Assembly: GCA_017430945.1 (NCBI GenBank)
Contig: JAFRMB010000141.1
Location: forward strand, 1 to 43,322
Source: Clostridia bacterium
GTDB taxonomy: Bacteria; Bacillota_A; Clostridia; Christensenellales; Aristaeellaceae
Direction: 5' to 3'
Length of the DNA stretch: 43,322 nt
The translations under genes were made by a program, and so were the position numbers. Shown piece by piece: positions 28,262 through 36,598 of the stretch (positions are counted from its first letter, which is position 1; each line of letters opens with the position of its first letter). The notes beneath the pieces were generated by a model. It saw only the letters and a program-made list of their open reading frames with translations, had not been told where the DNA came from and searched no databases.

Positions 28262-28780
28262 TCAAACGCCCTTCTCCAGACACACGAGGTCGACGTCGGG
28301 GATGCCGTTGAATGCGCAAGGGACTATGCCGCTCTCGATATAGCCGTGCTTTCCGTACATCGCACGGGCGGCAGCAGTGCGGGCGTTGGTATCGATGCGC
28401 AACGCCTGACAGCCCTCGGCGAGCGCGAGGTCTTCATAGAAGGCAAGGAACTGACGGGCAAAGCCGCGGCCCTGAAGCGCCGGGTCGACCGTCAGCGTGT
28501 GGAGCACCAGGACTTTGTCGTTCGGGGCCTTGACACGCCAGTCCACATTTGCATAGGCGGGCATTTGATGTCCGTTGATACGACCTGAAGCGACCACGCG
28601 ACCACGCGATTCGAGGACATACATTTCGCCGGCTTCAACGGCGTCCCGGGCGGTCTCCGCGGTGGGGTAGACGCCCCGGATCCAGCCGGTCGAAATGATG
28701 CCGGCTTCCTCAAGGTCCAGTATGGCATCGTAGATGGATGCGATGGCGGGGATGTCGTCGGGCGTGGCTTTTCTGAGCAT
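28262..28780 (-). CDS. GNAT family N-acetyltransferase
   Basis: A 172-residue acetyl-CoA-dependent acetyltransferase. Motif A is clear: VLHTLTVDPALQGRGFARQFLAFYEDLA, with QGRGFA as the pyrophosphate-binding loop, and LRIDTNARTAAARAMYGKHGYIESG is the usual C-terminal motif. The start at 28780 is chosen because GGGAGG lies 8 bases before it; the frame extends upstream to 28900 but crosses the promoter. The acceptor is unknown. It is divergent from malic enzyme and has its own promoter at 28812-28840. Confidence 0.88.
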   Translation of the reverse strand: MLRKATPDDIPAIASIYDAILDLEEAGIISTGWIRGVYPTAETARDAVEAGEMYVLESRGRVVASGRINGHQMPAYANVDWRVKAPNDKVLVLHTLTVDPALQGRGFARQFLAFYEDLALAEGCQALRIDTNARTAAARAMYGKHGYIESGIVPCAFNGIPDVDLVCLEKGV

Positions 28781-28811
28781 GGAGATGCCTCCCTTTGCGG
28801 ATACTGCCTGC

Positions 28812-28840
28812 ATTGTACCATGATTGGTCGGGCTTGTCGT
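28812..28840 (-). promoter_or_regulatory. Promoter for the GNAT gene
   Basis: Minus strand: ACGACA (28835-28840), a 17-nt spacer ending in TGG and TACAAT (28812-28817). It is a moderate extended -10 type promoter. Confidence 0.5.
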
Positions 28841-28899
28841 TATGCTCAGGTGATGATTTGCATAAGCCGCGCGCTGTGACAATAAAAAAACCATATCCA

Positions 28900-28928
28900 T
28901 TGACAGCCGCGCCGGTCGGCGTTATACT
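28900..28928 (+). promoter_or_regulatory. Strong promoter for malic enzyme
   Basis: Perfect -35 TTGACA (28900-28905), 17-nt spacer, TATACT (28923-28928). The malic enzyme ATG is at 28986, behind CAGGAGGAA. Confidence 0.82.
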
Positions 28929-28985
28929 TATACTGTATACACGGCGCAAGGCGGCGCCGCATATCACAGCGCAGGAGGAATCATC

Positions 28986-30161
28986 ATGAATTACGCAGAG
29001 GAATCCCTGAAGAAGCACTACGAATGGAAGGGCAAGATCGAGGTCGTGGCCGTACCGCCCGTTAAGACGAAGGACGACCTTTCCCTGGCTTATACGCCCG
29101 GCGTAGCGCAGCCCTGTCTGGAGATCCAAAAGGATGTCGAAAAGAGCTATGAGCTGACCCGCCGCTGGAACATGTGTGCCGTGGTAACGGACGGCACTGC
29201 CGTGCTCGGTCTGGGCGATATCGGCCCTGAGGCCGGCATGCCCGTCATGGAGGGCAAGTGCGTGCTGTTCAAGGCGTTCGGCGACGTGGACGCGTTCCCG
29301 CTTTGCATCAAATCCAAGGACGTGGACGAGATCGTCAACACGGTGTATCTGCTCTCCGGTTCCTTCGGAGGTGTGAACCTCGAGGATATCGCCGCGCCCC
29401 GCTGCTTCGAGATCGAGCGCAAACTCAAGGAGAAGTGCGACATCCCGATCTTCCACGATGATCAGCACGGCACCGCCATCATCACGCTGGCCGGCCTCAT
29501 CAATGCGCTGAAGGTCGTCGGCAAGAAGAAAGAGGACATCAAGGTGGTCACGAACGGCGCAGGCGCCGCTGCCACCGCCATCACCAAGCTGCTCATCTCC
29601 TATGGCATCCGAAACGTCGTCATGTGCGACCGCGCCGGCGCGATCTACGAGGGGCGCACCGACCACATGAACGCGGCTAAGGAGGAGATGGCGAAGCTGA
29701 CCAACCCCAACCGCGAATCCGGTAAGCTGGCCGACGTGCTGGTAGGCGCCGACGTGTTCATCGGCGTTTCCGCTCCGAAGATGGTGACGACCGAGATGGT
29801 GAAGACCATGAACAAGGACGCCATCGTGTTCGCCTGCGCCAACCCCACCCCCGAGATCTTCCCCGACGAGGCGAAGGCGGGCGGCGCGCGTGTGGTCTCC
29901 ACCGGCCGCAGCGATTTCCCGAACCAGATCAATAACGTGCTGGCATTCCCCGGCGTGTTCCGCGGCGCTTTCGATGTGCGCGCGCGCGACATCAACGAGG
30001 AGATGAAGATCGCCGCTTCCCTGGCGCTGGCGGGCCTGATATCCGATGAAGAGCTGAACGAGGATTACATCATCCCCGCCCCGTTCGATCCGCGCGTAAA
30101 GGATGCCGTGGCAAAGGCCGTGGCACAGGCGGCCAGGGATTCCGGTGTGGCAAGGCTGTGA
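28986..30161 (+). CDS. NAD(P)-dependent malic enzyme
   Basis: A 391-residue short-type malic enzyme that decarboxylates malate to pyruvate with NAD or NADP. LAYTPGVAQPCLEI, VTDGTAVLGLGDIGPEAGMPVMEGK, the metal-binding IPIFHDDQHGTAI and the dinucleotide fold VTNGAGAAATAITKLL are all present, followed by NPTPEIFPDEAKAGGARVVSTGRSDFPNQINNVLAFPG, characteristic of the family. Length matches the bacterial short form without a phosphotransacetylase extension. Strong promoter upstream. The downstream ferredoxin gene is convergent. Confidence 0.95.
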   Translation: MNYAEESLKKHYEWKGKIEVVAVPPVKTKDDLSLAYTPGVAQPCLEIQKDVEKSYELTRRWNMCAVVTDGTAVLGLGDIGPEAGMPVMEGKCVLFKAFGDVDAFPLCIKSKDVDEIVNTVYLLSGSFGGVNLEDIAAPRCFEIERKLKEKCDIPIFHDDQHGTAIITLAGLINALKVVGKKKEDIKVVTNGAGAAATAITKLLISYGIRNVVMCDRAGAIYEGRTDHMNAAKEEMAKLTNPNRESGKLADVLVGADVFIGVSAPKMVTTEMVKTMNKDAIVFACANPTPEIFPDEAKAGGARVVSTGRSDFPNQINNVLAFPGVFRGAFDVRARDINEEMKIAASLALAGLISDEELNEDYIIPAPFDPRVKDAVAKAVAQAARDSGVARL

Positions 30162-30203
30162 CAGCGCAGCAAACGCCGACCTGTGATCGTTCTGAACACC
30201 ATT

Positions 30204-30246
30204 GTAAAAAACCGGGCGCCGCAAACAAAGGATGCGGCGCCCGGTT
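30204..30246 (-). terminator. Distal terminator between ferredoxin and malic enzyme
   Basis: A 13-bp stem (30210-30222 with 30234-30246, core CCGGGCGCCGC) followed on the minus strand by a run of Ts. It backs up the proximal hairpin at 30301-30321 for minus-strand transcripts. Confidence 0.72.
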
Positions 30247-30300
30247 CAAATGAGGCAGAATGCATTGGAACACAAGCCCCGATGTCAACGAAAAACAAAG

Positions 30301-30323
30301 ACCCCGCCATTTCGGCGGGGTTT
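30301..30323. terminator. Bidirectional terminator between malic enzyme and ferredoxin
   Basis: ACCCCGCC-ATTTC-GGCGGGGT (30301-30308 with 30314-30321), followed on the plus strand by TTTGTGGTTT and on the minus strand by CTTTGTTTTT. It lies 17 bases past the ferredoxin stop and can serve both convergent genes. Confidence 0.75.
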
Positions 30324-30338
30324 GTGGTTTGGGACCGA

Positions 30339-30599
<261 letters not shown>

Positions 30600-30717
30600 T
30601 TAGACGCCACTTACAAGACGCTGAGTCGGCAAAAAATGAAAGCCGCGCACACAAAGCTGCAGAATGCTTCTGCGACTCGACTTCGCATGAAAGACATTCA
30701 TAAGCGCAAGGGTGCCC

Positions 30718-30746
30718 TTGCCGATGGGGTGGATCTGTGGTATACT
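30718..30746 (+). promoter_or_regulatory. Promoter for the small membrane-anchored protein
   Basis: TTGCCG (30718-30723), a 17-nt spacer ending in TGG and TATACT (30741-30746), 38 bases before the ATG at 30784. The rest of 30569-30717 shows nothing recognisable. Confidence 0.65.
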
Positions 30747-30783
30747 TGGACCGTGATTACGACGACGCCCCGGAGGGATATTT

Positions 30784-31293
30784 ATGAGAAGATCGACTGC
30801 CGCGCTGGCAGGCATACTGATATTGATGGTGATGTTGGGCGTGCTGTTTTTGACGGGCGGAAGGCTCGACGCGCGGCTGACGTCCGCAAGTGCCGGCGCA
30901 GCGGAATACCCGCAGGCTTTCGAGTCGATCTGTGCGCTGCTCGAGGCGGATTCAGTGCCGCAGCGTTTTACGGACGCGGATGTTCCGGCGGCCGATGGCT
31001 GCAGGCTCGAGGACGTGACGATCACGCTTCGCAATAACGGTCTGATCCCTGCCGAGTGGGTATATATCAAGGCCGACGGTGCCCCGGGTGATATCGCCGT
31101 CTATTCCATCACAGGTGAGGGCGGCACGGTGGCTCCGCGCAGCACCGCGACAGTGAACCTGAAACTGATCTCCGATGTCCGCGGCACAGGCAGCCGCACC
31201 TATCACATCGAGTACTATGTCTATGGGATGAAGAGAAGCATCACACTGCAGCAGGGCGGCGGCGAAGGCGGAGCGCCGAGAGCCGGTGCGTGA
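30784..31293 (+). CDS. Membrane-anchored or secreted protein of unknown function
   Basis: A 169-residue protein with an N-terminal hydrophobic segment (about residues 5-25, signal peptide or anchor) and an extracytoplasmic domain rich in beta strand: LEDVTITLRNNGLIPAEWVYIKAD followed by APRSTATVNLKLISD and YHIEYYVYGMKRSITL, reminiscent of an immunoglobulin-like or CARDB-like fold. That fold reading is inference from pattern only. GGAGGG precedes the ATG. A secreted metallophosphoesterase follows after 188 bases; whether they work together is unknown. Confidence 0.72.
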   Translation: MRRSTAALAGILILMVMLGVLFLTGGRLDARLTSASAGAAEYPQAFESICALLEADSVPQRFTDADVPAADGCRLEDVTITLRNNGLIPAEWVYIKADGAPGDIAVYSITGEGGTVAPRSTATVNLKLISDVRGTGSRTYHIEYYVYGMKRSITLQQGGGEGGAPRAGA

Positions 31294-31481
31294 AACGGAT
31301 CCATATTCAGAAGCATCGCGCAGGGCCGGCGTTTGACATAAGTCGCCACTGGCTTTCGTTCCGTAGCGGCCGTACCGATGGTCCCGGTCCGCGCTCGCGA
31401 TACATACGACGCGCGCCCCGCTTGTCATATCGGTCTGATCTGATGCGGGCAGACGGCTGTCGCCATAAAAAGGGGGCAAGG

Positions 31482-32543
31482 ATGATGCGCAAAGCACTTC
31501 TGCTTCTGCTTTTCCTCGTGATGCTGCCCGTATGCGTCGCCGAGCGCATTTTGGTCACGTCGGACCTGCATTTGACCGATGACATGGCTGCGCACGAGGC
31601 GACGCTGAAAGCGTTGCAAAAGGCGGCCGAGGGCGTGGATGGCGTCATCATCCTGGGGGACAGCACCAACAACGCCCATGGCAAGGAACACGCAAATGCT
31701 CTGACGTCCCTTGGGGGACTGGGTCGGCCCGCCTATGTGATCCCCGGCAATCACGATGTCAGGAGGGATCATCCGGCGAGCTTTATCGGGATGTATACGG
31801 CTTACGGCTGGGGCGGAGCGTACAGCCGCGATGCGGATTCAGCATCCTGTGCCATCCTCACGGACGGCGGGACGTGCCTTCTTCTGCTCGACACCAACGA
31901 CACGTCGGACGGCGTCGCCGCGCTGGGCGGGATCTCTGCGAAGACCTGTGCGTGGGTCGCAGAGACGATCGCTTCGCTTCCGGAGCATACGCGGATCGTC
32001 GCGTGCGGCCATCATCCCATACTCCCTGAGGCGCGCTGGGAGAAGACGCCCGGCGCAGACAGGCTGGTCGATGCGCTGCGCGGTGTGAAGCTCTATCTCT
32101 GCGGCCACGACCACGGCTTTGCCGCGACAGCGGCGTACGGGATCCAGCAGATCACGGTCGGACAGCCTCAGGCCTATCCCGGATGGGCGGGCTTGCTGGA
32201 GGTCGGCTCTGGGACCTTCCGCTGGCGTGTGCTGCCTCTGTACGACGCGGACACGCAGTCCGCCATGCGGGAGCGATCCCGTCAGACCGGGCTGCGGATG
32301 GGGCTCAGCCTTATGAAGGGATCGCCGTACGAGGGCGATGACGATATGATCAGATGGTTCACCGATGCGTTCGATGCCATCATGTCATCTGACCTGACAG
32401 AGGACCGCTGCGAAAGGATGTTGGCCGATCCTGCCGCGCACAGGTGGCGGCGGGTCGAGACGAAGACCGTGGTGATGAAATGGCTCTTCGGCATCCTCGA
32501 ACAATGCCCGCAGGATGTGAGGGAGATCGTGATCGGCGAATAG
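31482..32543 (+). CDS. Secreted calcineurin-like metallophosphoesterase
   Basis: A 353-residue protein with a signal peptide (MMRKALLLLLFLVMLPVCVA) and the five metallophosphoesterase motifs in order: VTSDLHLTDD, ILGDSTNN, PGNHDVRRD, ACGHHP and LCGHDHGF. These bind two metal ions that hydrolyse phosphate esters or phosphodiesters outside the membrane. The start is set at 31482 by AGGGGG just upstream and by the signal peptide. The frame is open from 31290 but the added residues are basic and unlike a protein start. A C-terminal helical extension of about 90 residues follows the catalytic domain. Substrate unknown. Confidence 0.87.
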   Translation: MMRKALLLLLFLVMLPVCVAERILVTSDLHLTDDMAAHEATLKALQKAAEGVDGVIILGDSTNNAHGKEHANALTSLGGLGRPAYVIPGNHDVRRDHPASFIGMYTAYGWGGAYSRDADSASCAILTDGGTCLLLLDTNDTSDGVAALGGISAKTCAWVAETIASLPEHTRIVACGHHPILPEARWEKTPGADRLVDALRGVKLYLCGHDHGFAATAAYGIQQITVGQPQAYPGWAGLLEVGSGTFRWRVLPLYDADTQSAMRERSRQTGLRMGLSLMKGSPYEGDDDMIRWFTDAFDAIMSSDLTEDRCERMLADPAAHRWRRVETKTVVMKWLFGILEQCPQDVREIVIGE

Positions 32544-32573
32544 ACGGACCGCGGGACAGGTGTTATGACAGCC

Positions 32574-32611
32574 AAAGAGCAGGGAACGCCCGGCTGGGCC
32601 CCTGCTCTTTT
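32574..32611 (+). terminator. Terminator after metallophosphoesterase
   Basis: An 11-bp stem AAAGAGCAGGG (32574-32584) with CCCTGCTCTTT (32600-32610), ending in TTTT. A smaller hairpin GTGACG/CGTCAC (32662-32667 with 32675-32680) follows before a T-rich stretch. The rest, to 32827, shows no gene. Confidence 0.85.
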
Positions 32612-32827
32612 GTCGTGCGAAGATGACGGTCAGTACAGTCTTCCTTTTGCAGCTAACGTTGGTGACGATCGTTCCGTCACATCTTCTTTGAAGTCACATC
32701 CGGAAGGATATGGCTGTCTGTAATGACAATGCGACCTGCCGGAGGGTCCGCCCTCTTTTCGGTTCGGTCCAGGCCCGTGGAGGGGCCATTGCGTTTCGCA
32801 GTGGCGCGGATGCGCGCGGCCGAGCGC

Positions 32828-33328
32828 TTATCTCCAAAGGCGCCAGCTTTGGAAAAAGTGGTGAATATGCGAAAGATCCGGGCGAAATCCGCCGACCACC
32901 GTTGCGAGGAGGAACGTCAGGGCTGCGCTGGCGAGGATCCAGATGAGAGAAAACTTTATGGCGGCTTTGCCGCAGTTGCTGAAGACGGGATCAGCATCGA
33001 GGTGAAAATGCGTGGGATCGCTGACGTCATAGAGGACATCCACAGTCTCGCCCTTTGGGAAGCTGTCCGGATCCAGGCGGTTTTCATATACCAACCGGTA
33101 GCTTTGCCCTTCGGCAGAAAACTCGATGACCGGAACGGGATACGCGCGGGAGCTGTTGTTCGAAGTGGGGGGTGTCCTGAGGACGTGATCGACGATGCGG
33201 CCCGTGGTCCTGGTATGCTCCTGTTCGATCCTGCGGCGCAACTCCCGGCGCGAACTGATGCCTATGAACAACAGGATCCAGCCTGTGAAAGAGGCCACGG
33301 CGAAGAAGGTCAGCATCTTGGAGACCAT
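32828..33328 (-). CDS. DUF3592 domain membrane protein
   Basis: A 166-residue protein with a hydrophobic N-terminal segment (about residues 8-25) and a second near residues 123-145, between which lies a soluble domain: TTGRIVDHVLRTPP, YPVPVIEFSAEGQSYRLVYENRL and FPKGETVDVLYDVSDPTHFHLD. The layout, with the strand motif VxVLYdpxdP, matches DUF3592. Its biochemical role is unknown. AAGGAG is upstream. It lies 100 bases after the nitroreductase gene, on the same strand. Confidence 0.78.
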   Translation of the reverse strand: MVSKMLTFFAVASFTGWILLFIGISSRRELRRRIEQEHTRTTGRIVDHVLRTPPTSNNSSRAYPVPVIEFSAEGQSYRLVYENRLDPDSFPKGETVDVLYDVSDPTHFHLDADPVFSNCGKAAIKFSLIWILASAALTFLLATVVGGFRPDLSHIHHFFQSWRLWR

Positions 33329-33428
33329 TTGGATCCAACTCCTTTCGGCTCAGTGCGACTCAGATGCGGCCGGTCATCGGACGAAGGAAGCTGAAGCGGC
33401 GTCCATCCGCTTCTCCGAATGCGTCGTG

Positions 33429-34085
33429 CTATAACCGACCCCAAACAAATCGCTCTTTTCCGGCCCCTGTCTCGAAGTGGTGTTTCACGATGCCGAGGTC
33501 GACCGCCGAAAATGGGCCTGCGGCGTATGAGATGGAAACGGTGTTCCCTTTGCCGCGGATGGTGAACGCCTGTCGGTTCATCGCGGTCGGCGCGAGCAGC
33601 GCGGCGCGCACACCGTTCGTGAACCATTCGGGCGCCAGGCCTTCATAGGACGAGACGCTCTCTGCGCGCTTGCTTCTGTGGGGATGACCCTGTACGGCGC
33701 CATAGCCGACAACGACGATGCCGACCGGCTTTCCGCTGGCCTTCTGAAGAATGCTCTTTCGGTCGTACATGCCGCCGATCCACCAGGTATTGAGCCCGAG
33801 GGTCTGCGCGAAGAGCATCAGGACCGAGCTCGCATAGCCGAGCACCTCGTCGCTCCCTTCAGGCCCTGAGATGATGAAGTAATTGCGGACCCCTTTGGCG
33901 AGCAGGAGCTTCACCAACCCCGGGATGCCGCTTTCATCGTCGATGACGAGTCCGACAGAGAGTCCAAGGGTGCGGTTCAAATGCGCCACCTGCTCATTCA
34001 GGGCGGAGACGATATCCGGCGGTATGGGCCGGTCTGTGTACTTCCTGACGGTGTGCCTGAGGGACATTGCTTCCGTGATGGTCAT
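33429..34085 (-). CDS. Nitroreductase family protein
   Basis: A 218-residue FMN-dependent nitroreductase-fold oxidoreductase. SLRHTVRKYTDRPIPPDIVSALNE is the N-terminal FMN-binding pattern, and LMLFAQTLGLNTWWIGGMYD and GIVVVGYGAVQGHPHRSKR are found later, with the C-terminal PTAMNRQAFTI segment. It lies close to the small nitroreductases that reduce nitro groups, quinones or thiol-linked substrates; the true substrate is unknown. It has a promoter at 34216-34244 and a 17-base palindrome in its leader. Confidence 0.86.
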   Translation of the reverse strand: MTITEAMSLRHTVRKYTDRPIPPDIVSALNEQVAHLNRTLGLSVGLVIDDESGIPGLVKLLLAKGVRNYFIISGPEGSDEVLGYASSVLMLFAQTLGLNTWWIGGMYDRKSILQKASGKPVGIVVVGYGAVQGHPHRSKRAESVSSYEGLAPEWFTNGVRAALLAPTAMNRQAFTIRGKGNTVSISYAAGPFSAVDLGIVKHHFETGAGKERFVWGRL

Positions 34086-34152
34086 CGATCATCGCTCCAT
34101 TCCGCATAGCTGATCCGGGTGTTTGGTGTTCGATCGGGTCCGCGGCCGGCGG

Positions 34153-34169
34153 CACACATCGGATGTGTG
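34153..34169. promoter_or_regulatory. 17-base palindrome in the nitroreductase leader
   Basis: CACACATC-G-GATGTGTG is a perfect inverted repeat with a single central base, too tight to make an RNA hairpin, so a protein operator is more likely. It sits between the nitroreductase promoter and its start codon. The regulator is unknown. Confidence 0.45.
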
Positions 34170-34215
34170 ACGGGCATGCGGCAAACGAACGCCCCTGTTC
34201 GATGTGAGCAGGTCC

Positions 34216-34244
34216 ATTATAGCATATAACCGCGGCCGAAACAA
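34216..34244 (-). promoter_or_regulatory. Promoter for nitroreductase
   Basis: Minus strand: TTGTTT (34239-34244), 17-nt spacer ending in TGC, TATAAT (34216-34221). Confidence 0.68.
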
Positions 34245-34292
34245 TGGGGCAACAGAAGCATCGGGCCGGGCAGGCGGGACGCGCGGCGGAAC

Positions 34293-34321
34293 TTGACAAC
34301 CGTCGGTAGCTGTGGTATGCT
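34293..34321 (+). promoter_or_regulatory. Promoter of the riboswitch-controlled CDF gene
   Basis: Perfect -35 TTGACA (34293-34298), 17-nt spacer ending in TGG, TATGCT (34316-34321). Transcription starts just before the NiCo aptamer. Confidence 0.8.
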
Positions 34322-34335
34322 CTGTACAGAAACGA

Positions 34336-34404
34336 ACTGAACAGGCGCGGGCTCATCGCCCGTGGCCGGGCCTTAGGGCAGGGGATATCGATCCGCAGGA
34401 CAGT
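34336..34404 (+). ncRNA. NiCo (czcD) riboswitch aptamer
   Basis: The segment reads ACTGAACAGGC, a stem CGGGC-TCATC-GCCCG, GGCCGGGC, a small hairpin, a second stem GGAT/ATCC and GCAGGACAGT. This follows the NiCo riboswitch consensus closely: ACTG pairs with CAGT (P1), the repeated AGG/AGGAC joints hold the metal-binding guanines, and four helices radiate from the junction. NiCo aptamers bind Co2+ or Ni2+ cooperatively and usually sit before czcD-type exporters, exactly as here. The 3' strand is shared with the terminator at 34395-34437. Confidence 0.9.
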
Positions 34405-34437
34405 AGTTGAGAGCAATGGCTACTGGCCTGCGTTTTT
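34395..34437 (+). terminator. Riboswitch-controlled terminator
   Basis: GCAGG-A-CAGTAG (34395-34406) pairs with CTACTG-G-CCTGC (34420-34431), 11 pairs with one mismatch, followed by GTTTTT. Its left arm is the 3' part of the aptamer, including the P1 strand, so ligand-stabilised P1 and the terminator exclude each other. Metal binding should therefore allow read-through into the exporter gene (an ON switch). Confidence 0.87.
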
Positions 34438-34472
34438 CGTCAGCAACGAGCTGAAGGAGGGACATCATCACC

Positions 34473-35354
34473 ATGCAGAGATCGTCTTTCGAAAGGGTCG
34501 CCACGCGCGTCTCGGCGGTGGCCATCGTCGTCAATCTGCTGCTGGCTGCATTCAAGTTCATCGCCGGCGCGCTGGGGCGTTCCGGTGCCATGATCAGCGA
34601 CGCGGTGCATTCGTCGTCCGACGTGCTGGGAAGTCTGATCGTCATCATCGGCGTGAAGATGTCGGAAAAGAAATCCGACGACGATCATCCCTACGGCCAC
34701 GAGCGTATGGAGAGCGTCGCATCCATCATCCTCGCGGGGATCCTGGCCGTTGCAGGCCTGGCCATCTGCAAGGAAGCGCTTCAGATGATCCTGTCAGGCG
34801 CATACAGGTCCGCAGTCCTGCCGGGAAAGCTTGCGCTGATCGCCGCGGTCGTCTCCATCGTCGTCAAGGAGGCCATGTTCTGGTATACGTGGATCAACGC
34901 CCGAAGGATCAACTCCGGCGCGCTGAAGGCTGAGGCGTGGCATCACCGTTCCGATGCGCTGTCGTCGGTCGGCGCGCTCATCGGCATCGGAGCAGCTCTG
35001 CTGGGGATGCCCGTCATGGAACCCGTGGCCAGCGTGGGGATCAGCCTGGTCATCCTGAAGGTCGCGGTGGATATCTTCCGAGAAGCGATCGGCAAGATGG
35101 TGGATCACGCCTGTGACGCAAAGACCGAGGCCTCGATCCGCGAATGCGTCGAAAGGCAGCCGGGCGTCGTGCGGGTGGACGAGATCCGCACGCGCGAATT
35201 TGGGAGGAAGATATATGTCGATGTGGAGATCGCGGCCGACGGCGATCTTTCGCTCAAGGAGGCGCACGGCATCGCGCAGCGCGTGCACGACAGGATCGAG
35301 AATGTCTTTCCGGATGTCAAGCACATCATGGTCCATGTCAATCCGGCGGAATGA
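34473..35354 (+). CDS. Cation diffusion facilitator metal exporter
   Basis: A 293-residue CDF family antiporter that exports divalent metal ions in exchange for protons. Six membrane segments are followed by a cytoplasmic C-terminal domain (about 210-293) ending IENVFPDVKHIMVHVNP. The transport site is H46-x3-D50 (DAVHSSSD) in the second helix and H157-x3-D161 (WHHRSD) in the fifth, a pattern of zinc/cobalt/nickel-type members. AAGGAGGG precedes the ATG. The NiCo riboswitch in its leader points to cobalt or nickel as the physiological cargo. Confidence 0.94.
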   Translation: MQRSSFERVATRVSAVAIVVNLLLAAFKFIAGALGRSGAMISDAVHSSSDVLGSLIVIIGVKMSEKKSDDDHPYGHERMESVASIILAGILAVAGLAICKEALQMILSGAYRSAVLPGKLALIAAVVSIVVKEAMFWYTWINARRINSGALKAEAWHHRSDALSSVGALIGIGAALLGMPVMEPVASVGISLVILKVAVDIFREAIGKMVDHACDAKTEASIRECVERQPGVVRVDEIRTREFGRKIYVDVEIAADGDLSLKEAHGIAQRVHDRIENVFPDVKHIMVHVNPAE

Positions 35355-35434
35355 ACGGCCGGACGTTGTGAATGGATATCCCATAACTGTCACGGCCGGC
35401 ACGCGGCTTTGAACGTCATATTAACAATGACAGC

Positions 35435-35463
35435 TGTTACAACGCCAGCGGATATGATATACT
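35435..35463 (+). promoter_or_regulatory. Weak candidate promoter for the PLP enzyme gene
   Basis: TATACT (35458-35463) is a good -10, but the -35 at 17-nt spacing (TGTTAC, 35435-35440) is poor. No clear terminator separates this gene from the CDF gene, so read-through is possible. Confidence 0.35.
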
Positions 35464-35532
35464 TGTTTTGACGACGTGTGCACGGACCGAAGCCCAGAGG
35501 ATCGGATGCCGCAGGAAAGGAAGGTCGATCGA

Positions 35533-36474
35533 ATGGAGCAGAACACATTCCCGAAGGTGCCGCTCGGCATATTCCCGACACCCGTACATAGGCTTGAGAA
35601 CATCAGCCGGATGCTCGGCACAAATGTGTACATCAAGAGAGACGACCTGACCGGACTGGGGCTTGGCGGCAACAAGGTCAGAAAGCTGGAGTATCTCCTT
35701 GCGGACGCCAGGCAGCAGGGCGCAAAGGTCGTGTTTACCACGGGCGGCGCGCAGTCGAACCACGCCATGCTGACAGCCGCGGCCGCAGGCAGGCTCGGCA
35801 TGAAGCCGATCCTCATCCTCAAAAAACGCGGGGTGACGGAGCGGCTGGGGAACCAGCTGCTGGAGCACCTGATGGGAACGGAAGTCGTATTCATGGACAC
35901 AGACGACTATTCCGACATTTACGACGAGATGGACCGTATGGGAGCGCGGCTCAGCGAACCCTACTACAAGATCCCCTGCGGCGGGTCGAATGCGCTGGGC
36001 ACGCTGGGATACGTCGATTGCGCCAGAGAGGTCCTGGAACAGGGCATCCGCTTCGATCATATCGTCTGCGCAGAGGGCAGCGGAGGAACGATGGCGGGGC
36101 TCGCACTGGGCGCGAAGCTGTATCTGCCTGGCACGAAGGTGCACGGCATGATGGTGGATGACGATCCCTTCGATGAGATAACGCCCGCGCTCATGCGGCA
36201 GGCGGCGGCACTGCTCGGGAAGGATATCGGGATCGGTCCCGGGGATTACCACCTTGTGGATATGTGCGGCCCAGGCTATGCCATCCCGTCCGAAGAGGGA
36301 AACGAAGCGATCGCGCTGATGGCGGCAAAGGAGGGCCTGTTCCTCGACCCCGTGTACACGGGAAAGGCATTTGCCGGCCTTATGAAACTGGCGAGGGAAG
36401 GCGCTTTCGGGCCGTCTGACCACGTGCTGTTCCTGCATACGGGTGGCGCCGGCGGTCTGTTCGCCGTATTGTAA
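35533..36474 (+). CDS. PLP-dependent D-cysteine desulfhydrase / ACC deaminase family protein
   Basis: A 313-residue fold-type II PLP enzyme. The N-terminal LGIFPTPVHRLENIS is typical of the family, and YIKRDDLTGLGLGGNKVRKLEYL carries the PLP-binding lysine. TTGGAQSNHAMLTAAAAGRLG supplies the serine and asparagine of the active site, and EGSGGTMAGLALG the phosphate-binding loop. D-cysteine desulfhydrase and ACC deaminase are the two known activities; which applies here is not settled. The start at 35533 has AAGGAAGG upstream; the frame is open to 35476. The next gene starts 125 bases later. Confidence 0.86.
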   Translation: MEQNTFPKVPLGIFPTPVHRLENISRMLGTNVYIKRDDLTGLGLGGNKVRKLEYLLADARQQGAKVVFTTGGAQSNHAMLTAAAAGRLGMKPILILKKRGVTERLGNQLLEHLMGTEVVFMDTDDYSDIYDEMDRMGARLSEPYYKIPCGGSNALGTLGYVDCAREVLEQGIRFDHIVCAEGSGGTMAGLALGAKLYLPGTKVHGMMVDDDPFDEITPALMRQAAALLGKDIGIGPGDYHLVDMCGPGYAIPSEEGNEAIALMAAKEGLFLDPVYTGKAFAGLMKLAREGAFGPSDHVLFLHTGGAGGLFAVL

Positions 36475-36598
36475 GGGGAATATCGGCACTTTCGGCGGCG
36501 TTGACGCCATAAGCAGGTACAGGTGGCGCCGACATCTTATGCCAAATACGATAAGTGGCCGACGGGTGGTTCGGCAGGAGGACGGGGGAGAGAACGCG

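Noticed and set aside
28710..30224. 504-codon open frame antisense to malic enzyme
   Set aside because: Shadow of the malic enzyme frame; its product lacks any family pattern.
30210..30323. CRISPR-like repeats formed by the two GC hairpins after malic enzyme
   Set aside because: Only two dissimilar inverted repeats with terminator T tracts; no regular direct repeats or spacers.
32710..33394. Plus-strand frames across the DUF3592 gene
   Set aside because: Antisense to a recognisable gene, without ribosome site or domain.
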